From: Ampelomyces quisqualis
Taxonomy: Eukaryota; Ascomycota; Dothideomycetes; Pleosporales; Phaeosphaeriaceae
Reading direction: 5' to 3'
Assembly: GCA_018398575.1 (NCBI GenBank)
Contig: JAGTXZ010000008.1
Span: 1,798,001 to 1,862,000, forward strand
Length of the DNA stretch: 64,000 nucleotides
Shown one piece after another: positions 22,506 through 33,563 of this stretch (position 1 is the first letter of the stretch; each line of letters opens with the position of its first letter). The notes below the pieces were generated by a model. That model ran no database searches, had not been told where the DNA came from, and was given only the letters and a program-made list of their open reading frames with translations. The position numbers and the translations under genes are program-made.

Positions 22506-24604
22506 ATGCTCAACGGTAAACTCTTCCTTCCTACGTATCTTGCCCTTGTCGTAGCTGCGTCGCTGATCACAGTCTACACTCAAACATCGTCGTCAATACG
22601 ATTATCTGCGCTCAAGTCGAGAGAGTCCAGCCTGTCTCGCACACTCGCCCTGCTTCCACCAACGACACGGTCCGGGAGACCAGGTTCTCACTATCACCCA
22701 CATATCGGTTTCCTCCCGTGAATAGTCATTGCCTACAGCTAGTGAGAATCTTATCCAATATCCGCGCGTGGAACTTTCTGAGAAGTTGAAGGTGCAGCAG
22801 AGCAGTGATTCGCCGCAGTTCCCTGCGCCTGCGGTGTCATCTCTCTTACCTCACGGAGCGGCCACCTCAAACGCACAACATCAATCACAGAGCGAGGGCC
22901 TCGATACAATGAATGTACGCAGTCACACGCTCCCAGCTCCCCGAAGAGTTCGATCGATTCGATCGAATCATCATACGCTCAACGCCACCTCTGCTCGGCC
23001 ACAAGTAGCCCTGGAGGTCAACGCAGGAAAAACAGGTCCTATCATTATAGATGATAGCGAGGACGAAATGAACTCAACTCTGTCAAAAGAGAGCCGTAGC
23101 CAGCCGTTCCAGCATCGCGCGCGAACGTCCAGGGGGCCTTTACCTTTACTTGGCCGTGCTCCTCCTTCACGACGGGCCCAGGATGGGAGCCAAAGACCCG
23201 ACACATCTGGTACTTTAATAATCCCCACCTCACACAATTCAATTCGTCTTTTCCTGACCTGAGTATAGCTACAGGGCAAATTCCAAAGTCTCGGTTTCCG
23301 GGTGCATCGAAGCATGGTCCCAATGGTGGATCAAAGTTTTCGAAGATCCAACCAGCTTCGCTCCCACAGAAAGGACGAGATCAACGAGTACCTACGTGGC
23401 ATCTTCAACAAGAAGATAAATTTCAAGGCAAGAATCATTCAATCGATGACCTGCTGCGAACCTCTGCCCATCGGTCATCTACATTAAGCTCAGCTCAGCG
23501 TACAGTGGTCGAAGCATTCCAGAATGGCATAGCCATGTCGCCCACAACAGAAGGTACAAAGGAAAATCCGATCAATCTGGATCCTGACTCGGAGCCCGAT
23601 GATTCTGACATACTTGTCTACCAGGACAGAAGTGGCTTTCAAAGCAGAGAACAGCATGAGCCAGAGCCTATGGAGATTGGCGGAAGTGATTTCCTTGGAT
23701 TTTCAAAGTATGGTTTTAGTGCCGTCGACACTTCTGTGTATGTTTCGCTGGCCCGCCAGCTGGATGAAGATGAGAAGCACTCCAAACCAGCCCCTCAGGC
23801 GACCCGTGATTGCGTGGTCTGCGCTGAAGAGTTCCATGTCATCGAAGTGCCATCACTCGCAGCTTGTGCCCACCTTCCAAATACGTGTGCTCCATGCTAC
23901 TCGAAGTGGGTGGCTACGCAGCTTCAGGACAGTGGCTGGAGGGGTGCGAACTGTCCTGCGGAAAAGTGCAAGACGAAGTTGACATACTTTGAGATCAAGC
24001 AGATGGCATCGGATGTTGTGTTCCAACAGTACGATACATTCCTTACTCGTACCACATTAGGCGAAGATCGTAAGTAAATTGACTTCGTATAAGATCGAGC
24101 GAGCCAAGCGGACTGACTGACGTAGCGGACTTCCGATGGTGTAGAGCATGTGGTTCAGGACAGTTTCATGGTAACGGCGAAGAAGGCAACATCTTCACAT
24201 GCGCTTCGTGTGGCCACAAAGTGTGCATCCTACACGAAAACACATGGCATGAAGGTGAAACGTGCGAAGCGTACGAGTACCACTCTTCTGGCCGCAAGGA
24301 GCGTGACCAAAAGGCACAAGAGGCCGCCAGCCTCGCAGCGATTGGTAGGCTCTCGAAGAAGTGCCCCGGAAAGAATTGCGTCTACAACATCGAGAAGAAC
24401 GATGGTTGCGACCACATGACATGTAAGCGTTTCGCTCCTGCGTTGGCATTGCTCAGGTGGACGACGGGTACTAATTCGTTTGCAGGTTCCAAGTGCAGAT
24501 ATGAATTCTGCTGGATATGCTTGTGCGACTATAATAAGGTCAGGACGCAGGGTAATACTGCGCACGCTGATAGCTGTGAATACCATACCGGGAGACTTGG
24601 ATGA
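22506..24604 (+). CDS. RBR (RING1-IBR-RING2) E3 ubiquitin ligase
   Basis: The C-terminal half is certain: exons 23275-24069, 24126-24422 and 24486-24604. RING1 is CVVCAEEF...CAHLPNTCAPC. The IBR is FRWCRACGSGQFH...CASCGHKVC. RING2 is CPGKNC...EKNDGCDHMTC, where the Cys of NDGC matches the catalytic Cys that accepts ubiquitin. An exon 22739-23209 joins in phase and brings a hydrophobic-acidic PIIIDDSEDE, like a SUMO-interaction motif. Small exons 22506-22515 and 22573-22683 are a frame-consistent guess for the start, giving about 600 residues in all. Intron donors and branch sites (gctgatcacag) support them, but the N-terminus is the weak part of the model. The substrate is unknown. Confidence 0.85.
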
Positions 24605-25092
24605 TGCGGCGGGAACTCAAGGCGATATGCGTGTCTTTGCTGGAGGACTGAGGGCAGTATATTCTACTTGGTGATGGAGTTTCCAACAGATACTTCTGCA
24701 GTGCGCCTTTGATGGGCTTTATATTTTGACATTTGCAAAACGCCACGACACTTCTCGTCTAGTGGTCACAGCAGTACGGAGACTCGGTATCATTTCGCAG
24801 ACCCCTAATAAATTGGTTAGTCTGGCGCGAAGCAACGCGCGATTGGCCGCCCCAGCAACTAAATTTTGTACCACACGTCAACAAACATAGCACTCAGCGT
24901 TCCCATTCTGAGCCATTGGCTGTCCAAGCTGTCGTGCAGTGCCGCGGACGCGAATCGCGGACTCTTTCACTCAATTTGCGCATCCTCTTCTATTTCCTGT
25001 GCTGTCGCTGCCACCTCTTTTGCTTCCCCGGGCCCATTCTCTCGACCCCTGAGCAACCGCGCCGCCACCTCGACTACTCCAGTACAGCAACC
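24605..25092. other. intergenic region, ERG4 promoter
   Basis: Both flanking genes read rightward. A pyrimidine-rich stretch (24990-25080) precedes the ERG4 start. Nothing else is recognised. Confidence 0.45.
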
Positions 25093-26837
25093 ATGTCTCT
25101 GCGAGTGACGCGGTCGCAGGCCGGCAAGACGCCTGTGTGAGTACATACGACGCCCGTTGTATCGATTAGTATGGGGGCTGGCGGCTGACGTAGGTACATG
25201 AAGCAAGCCTTCGAGACCGGACTTTGTCGAGACGCCGGGCCGCAGGAAGGCGCGGCGAAAGTCGATCGTTCCGGATGTTGATGGCGCGTACGAGTCGACG
25301 CCCGAGCCTGGTATGGGCTTGCATGGTTCGGATTTAAAGGCTACTGCAACGAGCAATGGACACGCAAATGGACACTCGAACGGACACATGAGCAAGACCG
25401 AGGCGATCGCGTACGATTGGAAAATCGAGGCAGAGAAGAACTTCCCTCCTACAGAGGAGAAAGGGAAGCAAGAGTTTGGAGGGGCGCTCGGCATGAGCGC
25501 CATGATGATCTGCTTCCCTGCACTAATGTACTACATGTGGATTGGTGCAATCTTCTACGACGGCAAATTCCCAGCCCGGGCTGATGGCCAGAGTTGGGCC
25601 CAGTTCTTCGGGCACATGTGGTACCTTGTGAAGACGGACGCATATCCCAACAACCGCGCGTGGCAGATCTATTGGTTCTTTGGACTCGTGCAGATGGCCT
25701 TCTATATGCTCATGCCAGGTGTATATCGCAAGGGCAAGGCTCTCCCTCACCTCGGTGGAAAGCAGCTCGACTACTACTGCTCGGCTATGTGGTCTTTCTA
25801 CAGCAGTATCGTCATTGCTCTTGTGCTCCACTTCACCGGCATATTCAAGATCTACACCCTTGTCGATGAGTTCGGCCACATTATGAGCGTTGCCATCATC
25901 TCCGGCTTCTTGTGCTCCTTCATTGCCTACTTCTCCGCTCTGGTCCGTGGGGAAACTGTTCGCATGACAAACTCCCCCGTTGTCGATTTTTTCCTGGGTG
26001 CAGAACTGAACCCAAGGTTGTTTGGCATCCTTGATTTCAAAATGTTCCTCGAAGTTCGCATTCCATGGTTCATCCTCTTCTTCATGTCCCTCGGCACGTG
26101 TTTGAAGCAATATGAGGTGTACGGAAAGCCCTCGATGGAGGCAGTCTTCCTCTTGTTCGCACATTACCTGTACGCCGGTGCATGCTCCAAGGGCGAGCAC
26201 TTGATCATTACGAGCTGGGACATGTACTACGAGAAACTTGGCTTTATGCTGATATTCTGGAACATGGCTGGTGTGCCTCTCTCCTATTGTCATTGCATTC
26301 TCTTTGTGGCGACACACGACCCTGCGGAATACACGTGGCCGTCGTGGTTCATCGCGTTCCTTACCGTTGCGTATCTTGGTTTCTACTACATCTGGGACAC
26401 CACCAACAGCCAAAAGAACCAGTTCCGGCAGGAAGAGCGCGGCGTGGTCGAAGAGCGCACCACGTTCCCTTACTTCAAGTACGGACGAATCGCCAATCCG
26501 AAGACAATTACCACCAAGAGTGGAAGCAAGATCTTGGCAGATGGCTGGTACGGCAAGGCACGGAAGATTCACTACACGTGTGATTTCTTTTTCGCCATCT
26601 CATGGGGCCTGATCACCGGCTTCAAGTCGCCCTTCCCGTGGTTCTATTCGGTATTCTTCGGGTGCATGATTGTTCACCGCGCGATCCGCGACATCCAACG
26701 GTGTCGCGACAACTACGGTGAGGCATGGGCTGAGTACGAGAGGCAGGTGCCCTACCTGTTCATTCCGGTGAGTCTCCTGTGTCTTTGCGTAGTCGAACGT
26801 CGAGGTCGTGTGCTAACGTTTGCAGTATGTCTTCTGA
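25093..26837 (+). CDS. erg4: C-24(28) sterol reductase Erg4
   Basis: Three exons (25093-25136, 25204-26767, 26826-26837) give 539 residues. Erg4 makes ergosterol from ergosta-5,7,22,24(28)-tetraenol in the ER, the last step of the pathway. The protein has a basic N-terminus (PGRRKARRKS), about eight hydrophobic spans, and ERG4/ERG24 family signatures: LADGWYGKARKIHYTCD and CRDNYGEAWAEYERQVPYLFIP. Intron 1 is placed so that an in-frame stop near its 3' end is removed. The final exon is only 12 nt (Tyr-Val-Phe-stop); without it the frame runs on into a spurious tail to 27028. MPDU1-like gene follows on the same strand. Confidence 0.93.
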
Positions 26838-27213
26838 AGTATGACTTGAGCTTGAACTTGACTCATGTTCCCCTGGTCTGTGTTCCAGGCCCCGTGCCCG
26901 GTGGGCTAACCGTTATTCCCCGTCCCTGCAGCTACATTTGTTGGCACTCTGCTAGACGGATGTTTTGTATCATAGTGTACTCTTCTTTTGTTCGTCAGAA
27001 ACCTAGAATCGGGAGCATGGTGAAGTAGTAATGTCAGTAGTAATGCATATATGTATCCAAGTTTGAGTTGGTACTCCGTAGAGGGCTGCGATGTCAGGGG
27101 TCCAAACATGTGGACCGCTAACTAAGCACGTACGTCAGCGCGCGCAACCTAAAGTTTCCAAACAACACGATTCATCAGCGCTGTCATCTTGCACCAAAAC
27201 CACGACCGCCACA
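26838..27213. other. intergenic region ERG4 / MPDU1
   Basis: ERG4 3' UTR and presumed MPDU1 promoter. No gene is supported. Confidence 0.45.
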
Positions 27214-28168
27214 ATGGACGCCCTTCGGTCTGTACTGCAGCCTGTGACGCACAACCTCCCCAAGCCGATAGCCGACCTGGGCGCCTCTCTGATCGGCCCC
27301 GCCTGCTACAAGACGCTGCTCCTCGACATCGACCCCTCCAACACCGAGTGCCTGAAGCTTGCCATCTCAAAGGGTCTCGGCATCGGCATCATCGGCGCCT
27401 CGTCCATCGTCAAAGTCCCTCAGCTGCTCAAGCTCATCAGCTCGCAGTCCGCCGAGGGTCTGTCCTTTCTCTCGTACCTGCTCGAGTCCAGCGCATACCT
27501 CATCTCGCTGTCGTACAACGTGCGCCACGGGTTTCCGTTCAGCACCTATGGCGAAACGGCTCTCATCTTGATCCAGAACATTGCGATTGCAAGTCTGGTG
27601 CTCAAGTACAGCGGAAACTCGCTGGGCATTGCTGGGTGGATTGGCGGATTGACCGCGGCAGGAACCGCCCTCTTCAACGAGCAGTGGGTGGGCGACGAGA
27701 GGCTGAGCCTGCTTCAGGCTACGGCGGGGGTATTGGGTGTGGCCAGCAAAGTGCCTCAGATCCTGACCATCTGGCAGGAGGGCGGAACGGGGCAGTTGAG
27801 CGCCTTTGCCGTAAGTCCGTTGGAGTCGGGATTGACATTTACTTGGCGAGACGCTGATCCTAACACACTATGCACAGGTCGTCAATTACCTCCTCGGCTC
27901 TCTTACTCGCATCTTCACCACGCTACAGGAAGTCGACGATCCGCTCATCCTGTACGGCTTCATCGCAGGCTTTGCCCTCAACCTTATCTTGTTCCTGCAG
28001 GTCGTTTACTATTGGAACGCGCCAGCGTCTAAAAAGACGGAAGCAACGAAGCTTGAAAAGCCTATCGCGAGCGACCGCAAGGAGATGGCACGCGCCGTGT
28101 CGAGCGGCTCCACGCCCTCGTACGCCAACGTTGCGGGCAAGAGTCCTAGCACCAGGCGCCGTGGATGA
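27214..28168 (+). CDS. PQ-loop protein, mannose-P-dolichol utilization defect 1 (MPDU1) homologue
   Basis: Two exons (27214-27810, 27878-28168) encode 295 residues, close to the size of MPDU1 (about 250). MPDU1 is an ER membrane protein needed for use of dolichol-linked mannose and glucose in glycosylation. Two PQ-loop repeats are visible: IGASSIVKVPQLLKLISSQS near residue 60 and VLGVASKVPQILTIWQEG near residue 180. Hydrophobic segments fit a seven-helix topology (YLLESSAYLISLSYNV, LGIAGWIGGLTAAGTALF, ILYGFIAGFALNLILFLQVV). The C-terminus is polar with basic residues (SKKTEATKLEK), as for ER retention. The gene is convergent with the SurE-like gene. Confidence 0.92.
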
Positions 28169-28445
28169 TGGCGCACTTTTGATACTGCACATTCCGACTA
28201 GGAATCAATTCAGGTAATAATTAGAATCTTTTTGGTTATCACTTGTTTGCAATACGTCCCCCTCTCTACCACTTCGCTGCTGGCATGGTTACACATGTCT
28301 ACCACAGTCGCCAAATCTAATGTCAGCACATGCGTCTCCGGTATACCGTCTTCCAGATACCTCGGGTCACTTCCATCCAGCAGCCGTGCTCCAGTATCAT
28401 TTCGAACTGACAAAAATTTATTCCAAGATCAAGTTAAGATAAATA

Positions 28446-29471
28446 CTAGGCTCTGCTTGCAGACGCCTGTGCTTCAGGAGGGCAGAACAGAATCGGCTTG
28501 AGCCGTTGAATAATCGCTCTCTCAGCACGCACGCCTGGCCCCGACAATTGCCTGTTCGCTTGTCCCGGGCTGATCGTAACGAGACATTCATCACCTCTCT
28601 CACGTATAACATCCGTCTCCAGCGGGAATCCCCATCGGTTGCACCATCGAGCATGGAGCCCGTGACCCGATCGGCTACTCGTAAGAACGAATTTGAACTG
28701 GCTGAAGTGATTGCACCTTTCTTTCGTGACGCGAGGAAAGTTGACATGAAGGTAAGTGTTGGAAGGGAGGTAGGGCTTCCCGCCCTGGATAATAGTCGAG
28801 GTGATTTTCTCCGCAAGTTGAGCGTACACGACGCTGTAAGACGGCGTCGGAGCATTCCAACTTGTTAGCGAGCCAGTAGCGCCAGCAAAAGAAATGGCGG
28901 GGATTTTGTGCTTGAGCACGGCGTATTTAACGGCTTGGACGGATGGAGCGTTTATTTGGTCTGTTCCTAGGGTGCTGCCAATGTCTGGTCCGGCTAATGC
29001 AAGCTCTGGCTCTTGACCTGACCAACGCTTAAGCCCCAAATGTCTACCGTTCCGAATCGGTCCTGGCTGGAGAATCAGGTTAGTTGGGTTTAATTGTGTT
29101 GCGTTCCTTTATCGTACTTGCGCAGTATGGTCCATGAATGCCAGGCGATCATTGGTACGGTTATATCCGTATAGGTTATCTTCATCTATCTCTATATCTC
29201 CGCAATCCGGGAGGTCGCAATCTTTTCTGTTCGACGAGGACAGCTGGATAGCTGGGGCGATTAGTATATTTTGAGGCAATGGACTGCAATACTAACAGGG
29301 CTTTGTGTAACTGTATCTCGGAGCAGAAAGAACGACGTCGTGACCCATAGTGCTCAAGACATTAAAGAACGTCCTAACATTGGCTTCAGACCAACCGTCT
29401 TGATTTGTCTGAATAATGCGAACACCTTGCGTGAGAGGAAGCGCTGCAGTAAGCAACAGGTAGGGCAGCAT
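28446..29471 (-). CDS. SurE-like secreted phosphatase/nucleotidase, possibly inactive
   Basis: Three exons (29471-29312, 29251-29118, 29066-28446) give 304 residues, normal for fungal SurE-like acid phosphatases. Residues 1-16 (MLPYLLLTAALPLTQG) form a signal peptide. SurE motifs follow: IIQTNQDGWSEANVR, HDVVLSAP, LALAGPDIGSTLGT, KYAVLKHKIPAISFAGATG, YLHVNFP and FKFVL. Known SurE proteins bind a metal with the NDDG pair and an Asn in the S-G-x-N motif; here these read NQDG and GPDIG, so two expected ligands are replaced. It may be weakly active or a pseudoenzyme, although the frame is intact. Intron 1 has a weak GTTACA donor but a strong TACTAAT branch site. Confidence 0.75.
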
Positions 29472-29896
29472 CTTGCCAGGTCTGATTTAAAGAGGTGAGA
29501 TAGCGAGCGAAAAATCCTGCTAGGATGAATTTGAAGAGATTGAAAAAGCGAGTAGAGTTCCAGCAGGAGAGTAGAATAGGGTTGATGACTGAAGCATATA
29601 GAGGGTAGGGAGTTAGGCCAGATATTCAGGTACCCGCGCCTGCGATTTAGCATGGTATCGCGTGGTCTCGCACTACAAATACCCGGGGGCCAGGAACTAA
29701 TCTACTACGGCCCTAGAAGACGCGCATACACCAATGGATGCGCGAGCATACGTGGAGAATGTAGGCTTATCTACGGAGCTTGTATACAAAGATTGCAAGG
29801 GTTTGATTTTGCAGACGTGCAGCCAATCACAGCACCTGTGCCTCACTTCCCGCCAAAGTTGTTCTATGGACCTGTGACATACAGTATAGAACCCCG

Positions 29897-29985
29897 GTAG
29901 AGATTCGTGAGCAAGAGCCACTAATCAGAACCCCCTTCGTGGAGACTGCCAAGCATTAGCATGGCTCTTGCTCACGAATCTCTAC
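29897..29985. repeat. perfect 24-bp inverted repeat with 41-nt loop
   Basis: The left arm 29897-29920 (gtagagattcgtgagcaaga and gcca) is exactly the reverse complement of the right arm 29962-29985. It can form a long hairpin or be the termini of a collapsed element. No direct duplication was seen outside the arms. Confidence 0.9.
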
Positions 29986-30010
29986 GGTAAACCGTCATCC
30001 TGTCTCTTGG

Positions 30011-30092
30011 CTAGAGATGGCCCATTCATATACGGAATAGTATTCCGCACACTCCGTAATATTCATCCAGGTTTGAATAGTATACCGGATGC
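30011..30092 (+). repeat. diverged fragment of a ~105-bp repeat (copy A)
   Basis: The text ctag...agatggcccattcatata and ggaatagtat...gaatagtatacc matches the left and middle part of the nested element at 53798-53903 with many substitutions. The right end cannot be placed exactly. Confidence 0.5.
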
Positions 30093-30270
30093 TGCAGCAT
30101 CCAGGAGTGCACAGACTTAAATTTGCCGTGTATTTGGCTGTTCTTGTTCCAGAATCTCCGTGTGCGAGATTAGGTATTGACCGCGATGCCTAGTTATTTT
30201 GCAGTAGAGGAGGTGGAGGAGGAGTCTAAAGATAAGACAGGTTAGAACAATCAAAACCTTCCTTATGTGG

Positions 30271-30376
30271 CTAGCGCTTATGTAATGTTGGTATCCAAAT
30301 TTACACCGTATGGTATAATATTCCATTCGGAATATCCGATAAAGTTACCTTGTGTACGGAATAGTGCCAAGAGTCT
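30271..30376 (-). repeat. diverged inverted copy of the ~105-bp repeat (copy B)
   Basis: Read on the minus strand this ends in tggaatattataccatac...attacataagcgctag, which aligns with tggaatagtataccatac...attacgctag at the right end of the 53798-53903 element. The 5-bp ctagc terminus and the 106-bp length agree. Confidence 0.55.
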
Positions 30377-31363
30377 TGGCTCTGGTGTAGATACTGCTGG
30401 TGGACCGTGGGATACCCTGGTTGCATTGGGTCAATGTCATCCTCTCCGCACTCACTTTGGTCCTCTGTCTTGTGACTTGTCTATCAAGCAGAAACACTAC
30501 TCGGGCCGCCGACCACTGTCCAGCTTACCAGTGATCCGACAAGGTCCAACGCGGAGACAAAAGAGACGGTCATCGTGGCCGACTCGACCCTTTCGTTTTC
30601 TTCGTACCCTTCCTACACGTACATGCGCTCCCTCAGGCTCATCACCTACCGTCCCGGCATTTTTGCAGAAATTCGTTGCACCCTGCAAGGACCGATCGTC
30701 ACATGTACAATAGACTGGTTCAAACTTCAACCCAAATCCTTTCTCAAGTTTGCACGCAGGTGGTCCGACATTTCCACTGCTCTGACTGTCGTGCGTGCGG
30801 GGCGAAGTAAACAGTTTTCGATAGGCTCTTTTCTTGTACAATTTGCGACTTTGATATGGTATGCATGTACCACAAGTCTGGTTGAGCTGCCGAGTAAAGT
30901 GCAACGCATCCTCTAATCTTGTCTGAGGCACCCTAGTCAGTGTTACTGTGTACGGCTCGCGTTTCAGAATCCCCAGAGCCACGTGCGGGGCGAGCTACCG
31001 GTAGATGCTTGGCACCATGAGGTCTCATGACATCAAAATTAGCCATTTCGATAGCCAGATATATATGGATTTCAACGTTTCCAAGGCTCTAAAATCCCGC
31101 CAGTTGGTTTATCGCCTGTATCGTGAGCTCAGTTGTATGGTGTTGATAACCGACCACATTTTGATATCTCGGCCGAGGTGTGCCAGAAAACGTGCCTGCG
31201 AGACTACCATTGCGTAACACCCGGATGACAAGGTTGTGCGTGTTGAAGTGTAAATAAATGTCCGATTCCAAAGTAGTGCTCGAACTCACTCGCCTGTAAT
31301 CTCTATGATTTTCACTTTTACGTCGAGATCCTGGTCTCTTCACCTTCATCAGCCGCAACCAGA

Positions 31364-32189
31364 ATGGACTTTACGCGGGGTGGGGGCGTGGATACCCCAC
31401 GAGAAAGAGTCAGCTCGAGGCCCCTCAACGTCACGATCGTAGGTGCTGGGATTGGCGGTCTTTCCACTGAAATCCTTCTTCGGCAACAATGCCACGCAGT
31501 CACGCTCCTCGAACAATCGCGTTTCGCAAACGAACTCGGCGCTGCTGCCGTGCATCTAGCCCCAAATGCAAACGGTCTTCTACGCCGCATGGGGATTCAT
31601 CCCTGAGGCACATGGAGCTGTCAACGCAAAGTTTCTGAGCCAATGGCTCCCGAATGGCAGAGAACTATTCAGCGTTGATTTGGAGGCAGACGCGGCACGG
31701 TGGCAGCATCCGTGGCAATTGGCACATCGAGTAAGTTTGCATAGCGAGCTTAAGCGCTTGGCCACGAGTGAAAAAGGACAAGGAATGCCAGCAATATTGA
31801 GGACAAGATGCAAAGTGATTGATGTGAATGCGCAAGCAGGAACCGTCACACTCGAGGATGGCGAGAAGGTCGCGGGCGATGTTATCGTGGGTGCAGATGG
31901 AGTACACTCACGGACAAGAGCGAAGATTCCAGGCGCGGAGAATATGAAGCGATTTGGAAGTGGGAAAAGTGCGTTTCGCTTCCTGATTCCGCGGGAAAAA
32001 GCATTGGCCGACCCAGAGACGAGAAAATTCGCAGAGAAAGAGGGCCACCTTCTGATCGTTGCCCCCGACCGTCGTGTGGTCATGTACCCGACGTCAGGTA
32101 ACAGACTTCCATCCAACATCTGAGTCGCAGGTCAATTCTGGAGATCCAGGAAGTAGCGATTGGCAGAACCAGGGCAACATCAGCAAAAT
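31364..32189 (+). pseudogene. FAD-dependent monooxygenase (salicylate-hydroxylase-like), frameshifted and truncated
   Basis: The N-terminus has the FAD fold (VTIVGAGIGGLSTEILLRQ), then LAPNANGLLRRMGIHP, where the frame hits a stop at 31604. The family text continues one frame over at EAHGAVNAKFLSQW, through WQHPWQLAHRVSLHSELKR and the second FAD motif VIVGADGVHSRTR, to RRVVMYPTS near 32096. It then shifts again (DFHPTSES ... SSDWQNQGNISKML). So at least two frameshifts occur. The normal C-terminal half, with the GDAAHP motif, is missing: at about 32190 the sequence becomes an acetoacetate decarboxylase-like gene. Not a functional monooxygenase as it stands. No intron explains the breaks. Confidence 0.8.
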
Positions 32190-32750
32190 GTTACGACTGG
32201 GACTTTTGTGCCAGTGCTTTTCGAGAATCTAGCTGACCCGATTCTGAGTGGTCGGGAGGAACTAGGCTTGCCAAAGCTGTACTGTGAACTCAATGTCCAC
32301 AAAGCTGGCCAGGATTGGACTCTCGATGCTAGCTGGATGTCGTGTAAATTCTGCAGTCTGACTATCAAGAGCTTGATTGAGGCTGCAGCCAACAACGGAG
32401 ATGATTCTACACAAGTTTCATCTTCTGTGAAACACGAAGGACTGTTGTTCCACACGTATATACCCGCCACGGATATTGCTGGCAGTAAGAAGAGGGGCGA
32501 GGCAGACGTGCAGTACACTGCTTACTTGGCGAATGATGAAGATGCAAGTGCGACAGAGACGAAGGTCACAAAGACCTTGACGGGCATTAGCGCGGACATC
32601 AAATTCGATGCCCTGGACTGGAAGGCTTTACCAACACTACACCACGTTGTTCGACGCCTGCAAGAAGTGCCCGTGTACGAAGTGGTTGATGCGAAAGTCG
32701 TAGGGGGTACTGGAGTTGGCAACATGAATGCAGCGCATCGGTTAGATTAG
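32190..32750 (+). pseudogene. acetoacetate decarboxylase-like fragment fused to the monooxygenase relic
   Basis: From 32190 the frame reads TGTFVPVLFENLADPILSGR and EELGLPKLYCELNV, the core of the fungal acetoacetate decarboxylase (ADC) family, and runs open to a natural-looking stop at 32750. The roughly 80 N-terminal residues of the family are absent and no start codon lies near the junction. The reading frame differs from the preceding monooxygenase frame. The simplest reading is a deletion that joined two formerly neighbouring genes. The remaining frame shows no stops, so decay is recent or the fragment is still constrained. Confidence 0.75.
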
Positions 32751-32951
32751 GCCATATCCCGTGCTCGTCAAGGATTGCGTCGGTGAAATCAAGTCGGTTT
32801 AATCATGGGTTGGAGATGTGACGATTCGAACGAGAAAAAAAATGTGCCGAGGGAGTTCAGGAAGCTTGAATTGCTACACAGGTGGATGTAAAAGTCGAAT
32901 CTGCTCCTGCCATAAAGTCTTTGTACATTATACATGCGTCCCCTCCAGCTC

Positions 32952-33563
32952 TTAGCCCCACACTCGACACAAAGCCATGCCGCCCAGCCGCCTCTCGACG
33001 CACTCTCGTGCCTCGAGGATGCCCCGATCGGTGGTGAGGAACATGCACTCTCCCGGATGTGTCAAGCCCTTGACATAACTCGAGGGGCGCGTGCGCGTGA
33101 TCTTGGCCAGGTCCTCGGACGTCAGCCATATGCGGCGAGTGGGCTTTGAGATGAGCTGCATGTGCCTGAGGACGGGCTCATTCTGCCAGTACTTCAATCC
33201 GAGCCATAACCGCCGCTTGGCCGCGTTCTCGGGCACGCGGACCTCGTGCACCAGCTCCCTGCCGAGCACCTTTTCCGACGAGATGTGGCCGCTCTGGGAC
33301 TCGACTGGATATGCATGCCATGGCTCCTCTGCAAGCGTCGCGGCCATTCTGTCCATTTGCTCGGGCGCGTGCTGGGCCTGGAGGAGAAAGGGCGTGGGCG
33401 GTGTGGTCCCCGCGAGGGTTACCGACGAGAGAAAGCCTTCGCGCTGGAGGCCAAGGGCGAGGTTGGCGTGTAGTTTGGAGACGGGTATCGACGTCAGGCC
33501 GAGGCGCGCTTTGGATGCATTTTGCATATGTGAGCACACGTGCGCGAGGTTGACGAGGGACAT
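32952..33563 (-). CDS. mrps8: mitochondrial small-subunit ribosomal protein uS8m
   Basis: One exon, 203 residues. It belongs to the mitochondrial ribosome small subunit and contacts the central domain of the 15S rRNA. The start MSLVNLAHVCSHMQNASKAR closely follows yeast Mrps8 (MSL..LAH.CSHLQNA). The C-terminal part keeps uS8 features: LKYWQNEPVLRHMQLISKPTRR and FLTTDRGILEARE. An internal segment (TTPPTPFLLQAQHAPEQ) is longer than in yeast, as in other filamentous fungi. The protein is basic in its N-terminal part, consistent with import. It is divergent from the proline-rich gene. Confidence 0.92.
   Translation of the reverse strand: MSLVNLAHVCSHMQNASKARLGLTSIPVSKLHANLALGLQREGFLSSVTLAGTTPPTPFLLQAQHAPEQMDRMAATLAEEPWHAYPVESQSGHISSEKVLGRELVHEVRVPENAAKRRLWLGLKYWQNEPVLRHMQLISKPTRRIWLTSEDLAKITRTRPSSYVKGLTHPGECMFLTTDRGILEARECVERRLGGMALCRVWG

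Larger units (their letters stand above)
29472..31363. other. 1.9-kb repeat-bearing, AT-rich intergenic region
   Basis: No gene is supported. It contains a perfect 24-bp inverted repeat (29897-29985) and two diverged copies of a roughly 105-bp element shared with the nested insertion at 53798-53903. Open frames at 30267-30982 on both strands have no recognisable content. Confidence 0.6.

Noticed and set aside
32098..32130. Intron in the monooxygenase (GTAACA ... CGCAG)
   Set aside because: Removing it leads into a stop, whereas the unspliced sequence in another frame reads family-like text, so a frameshift fits better.
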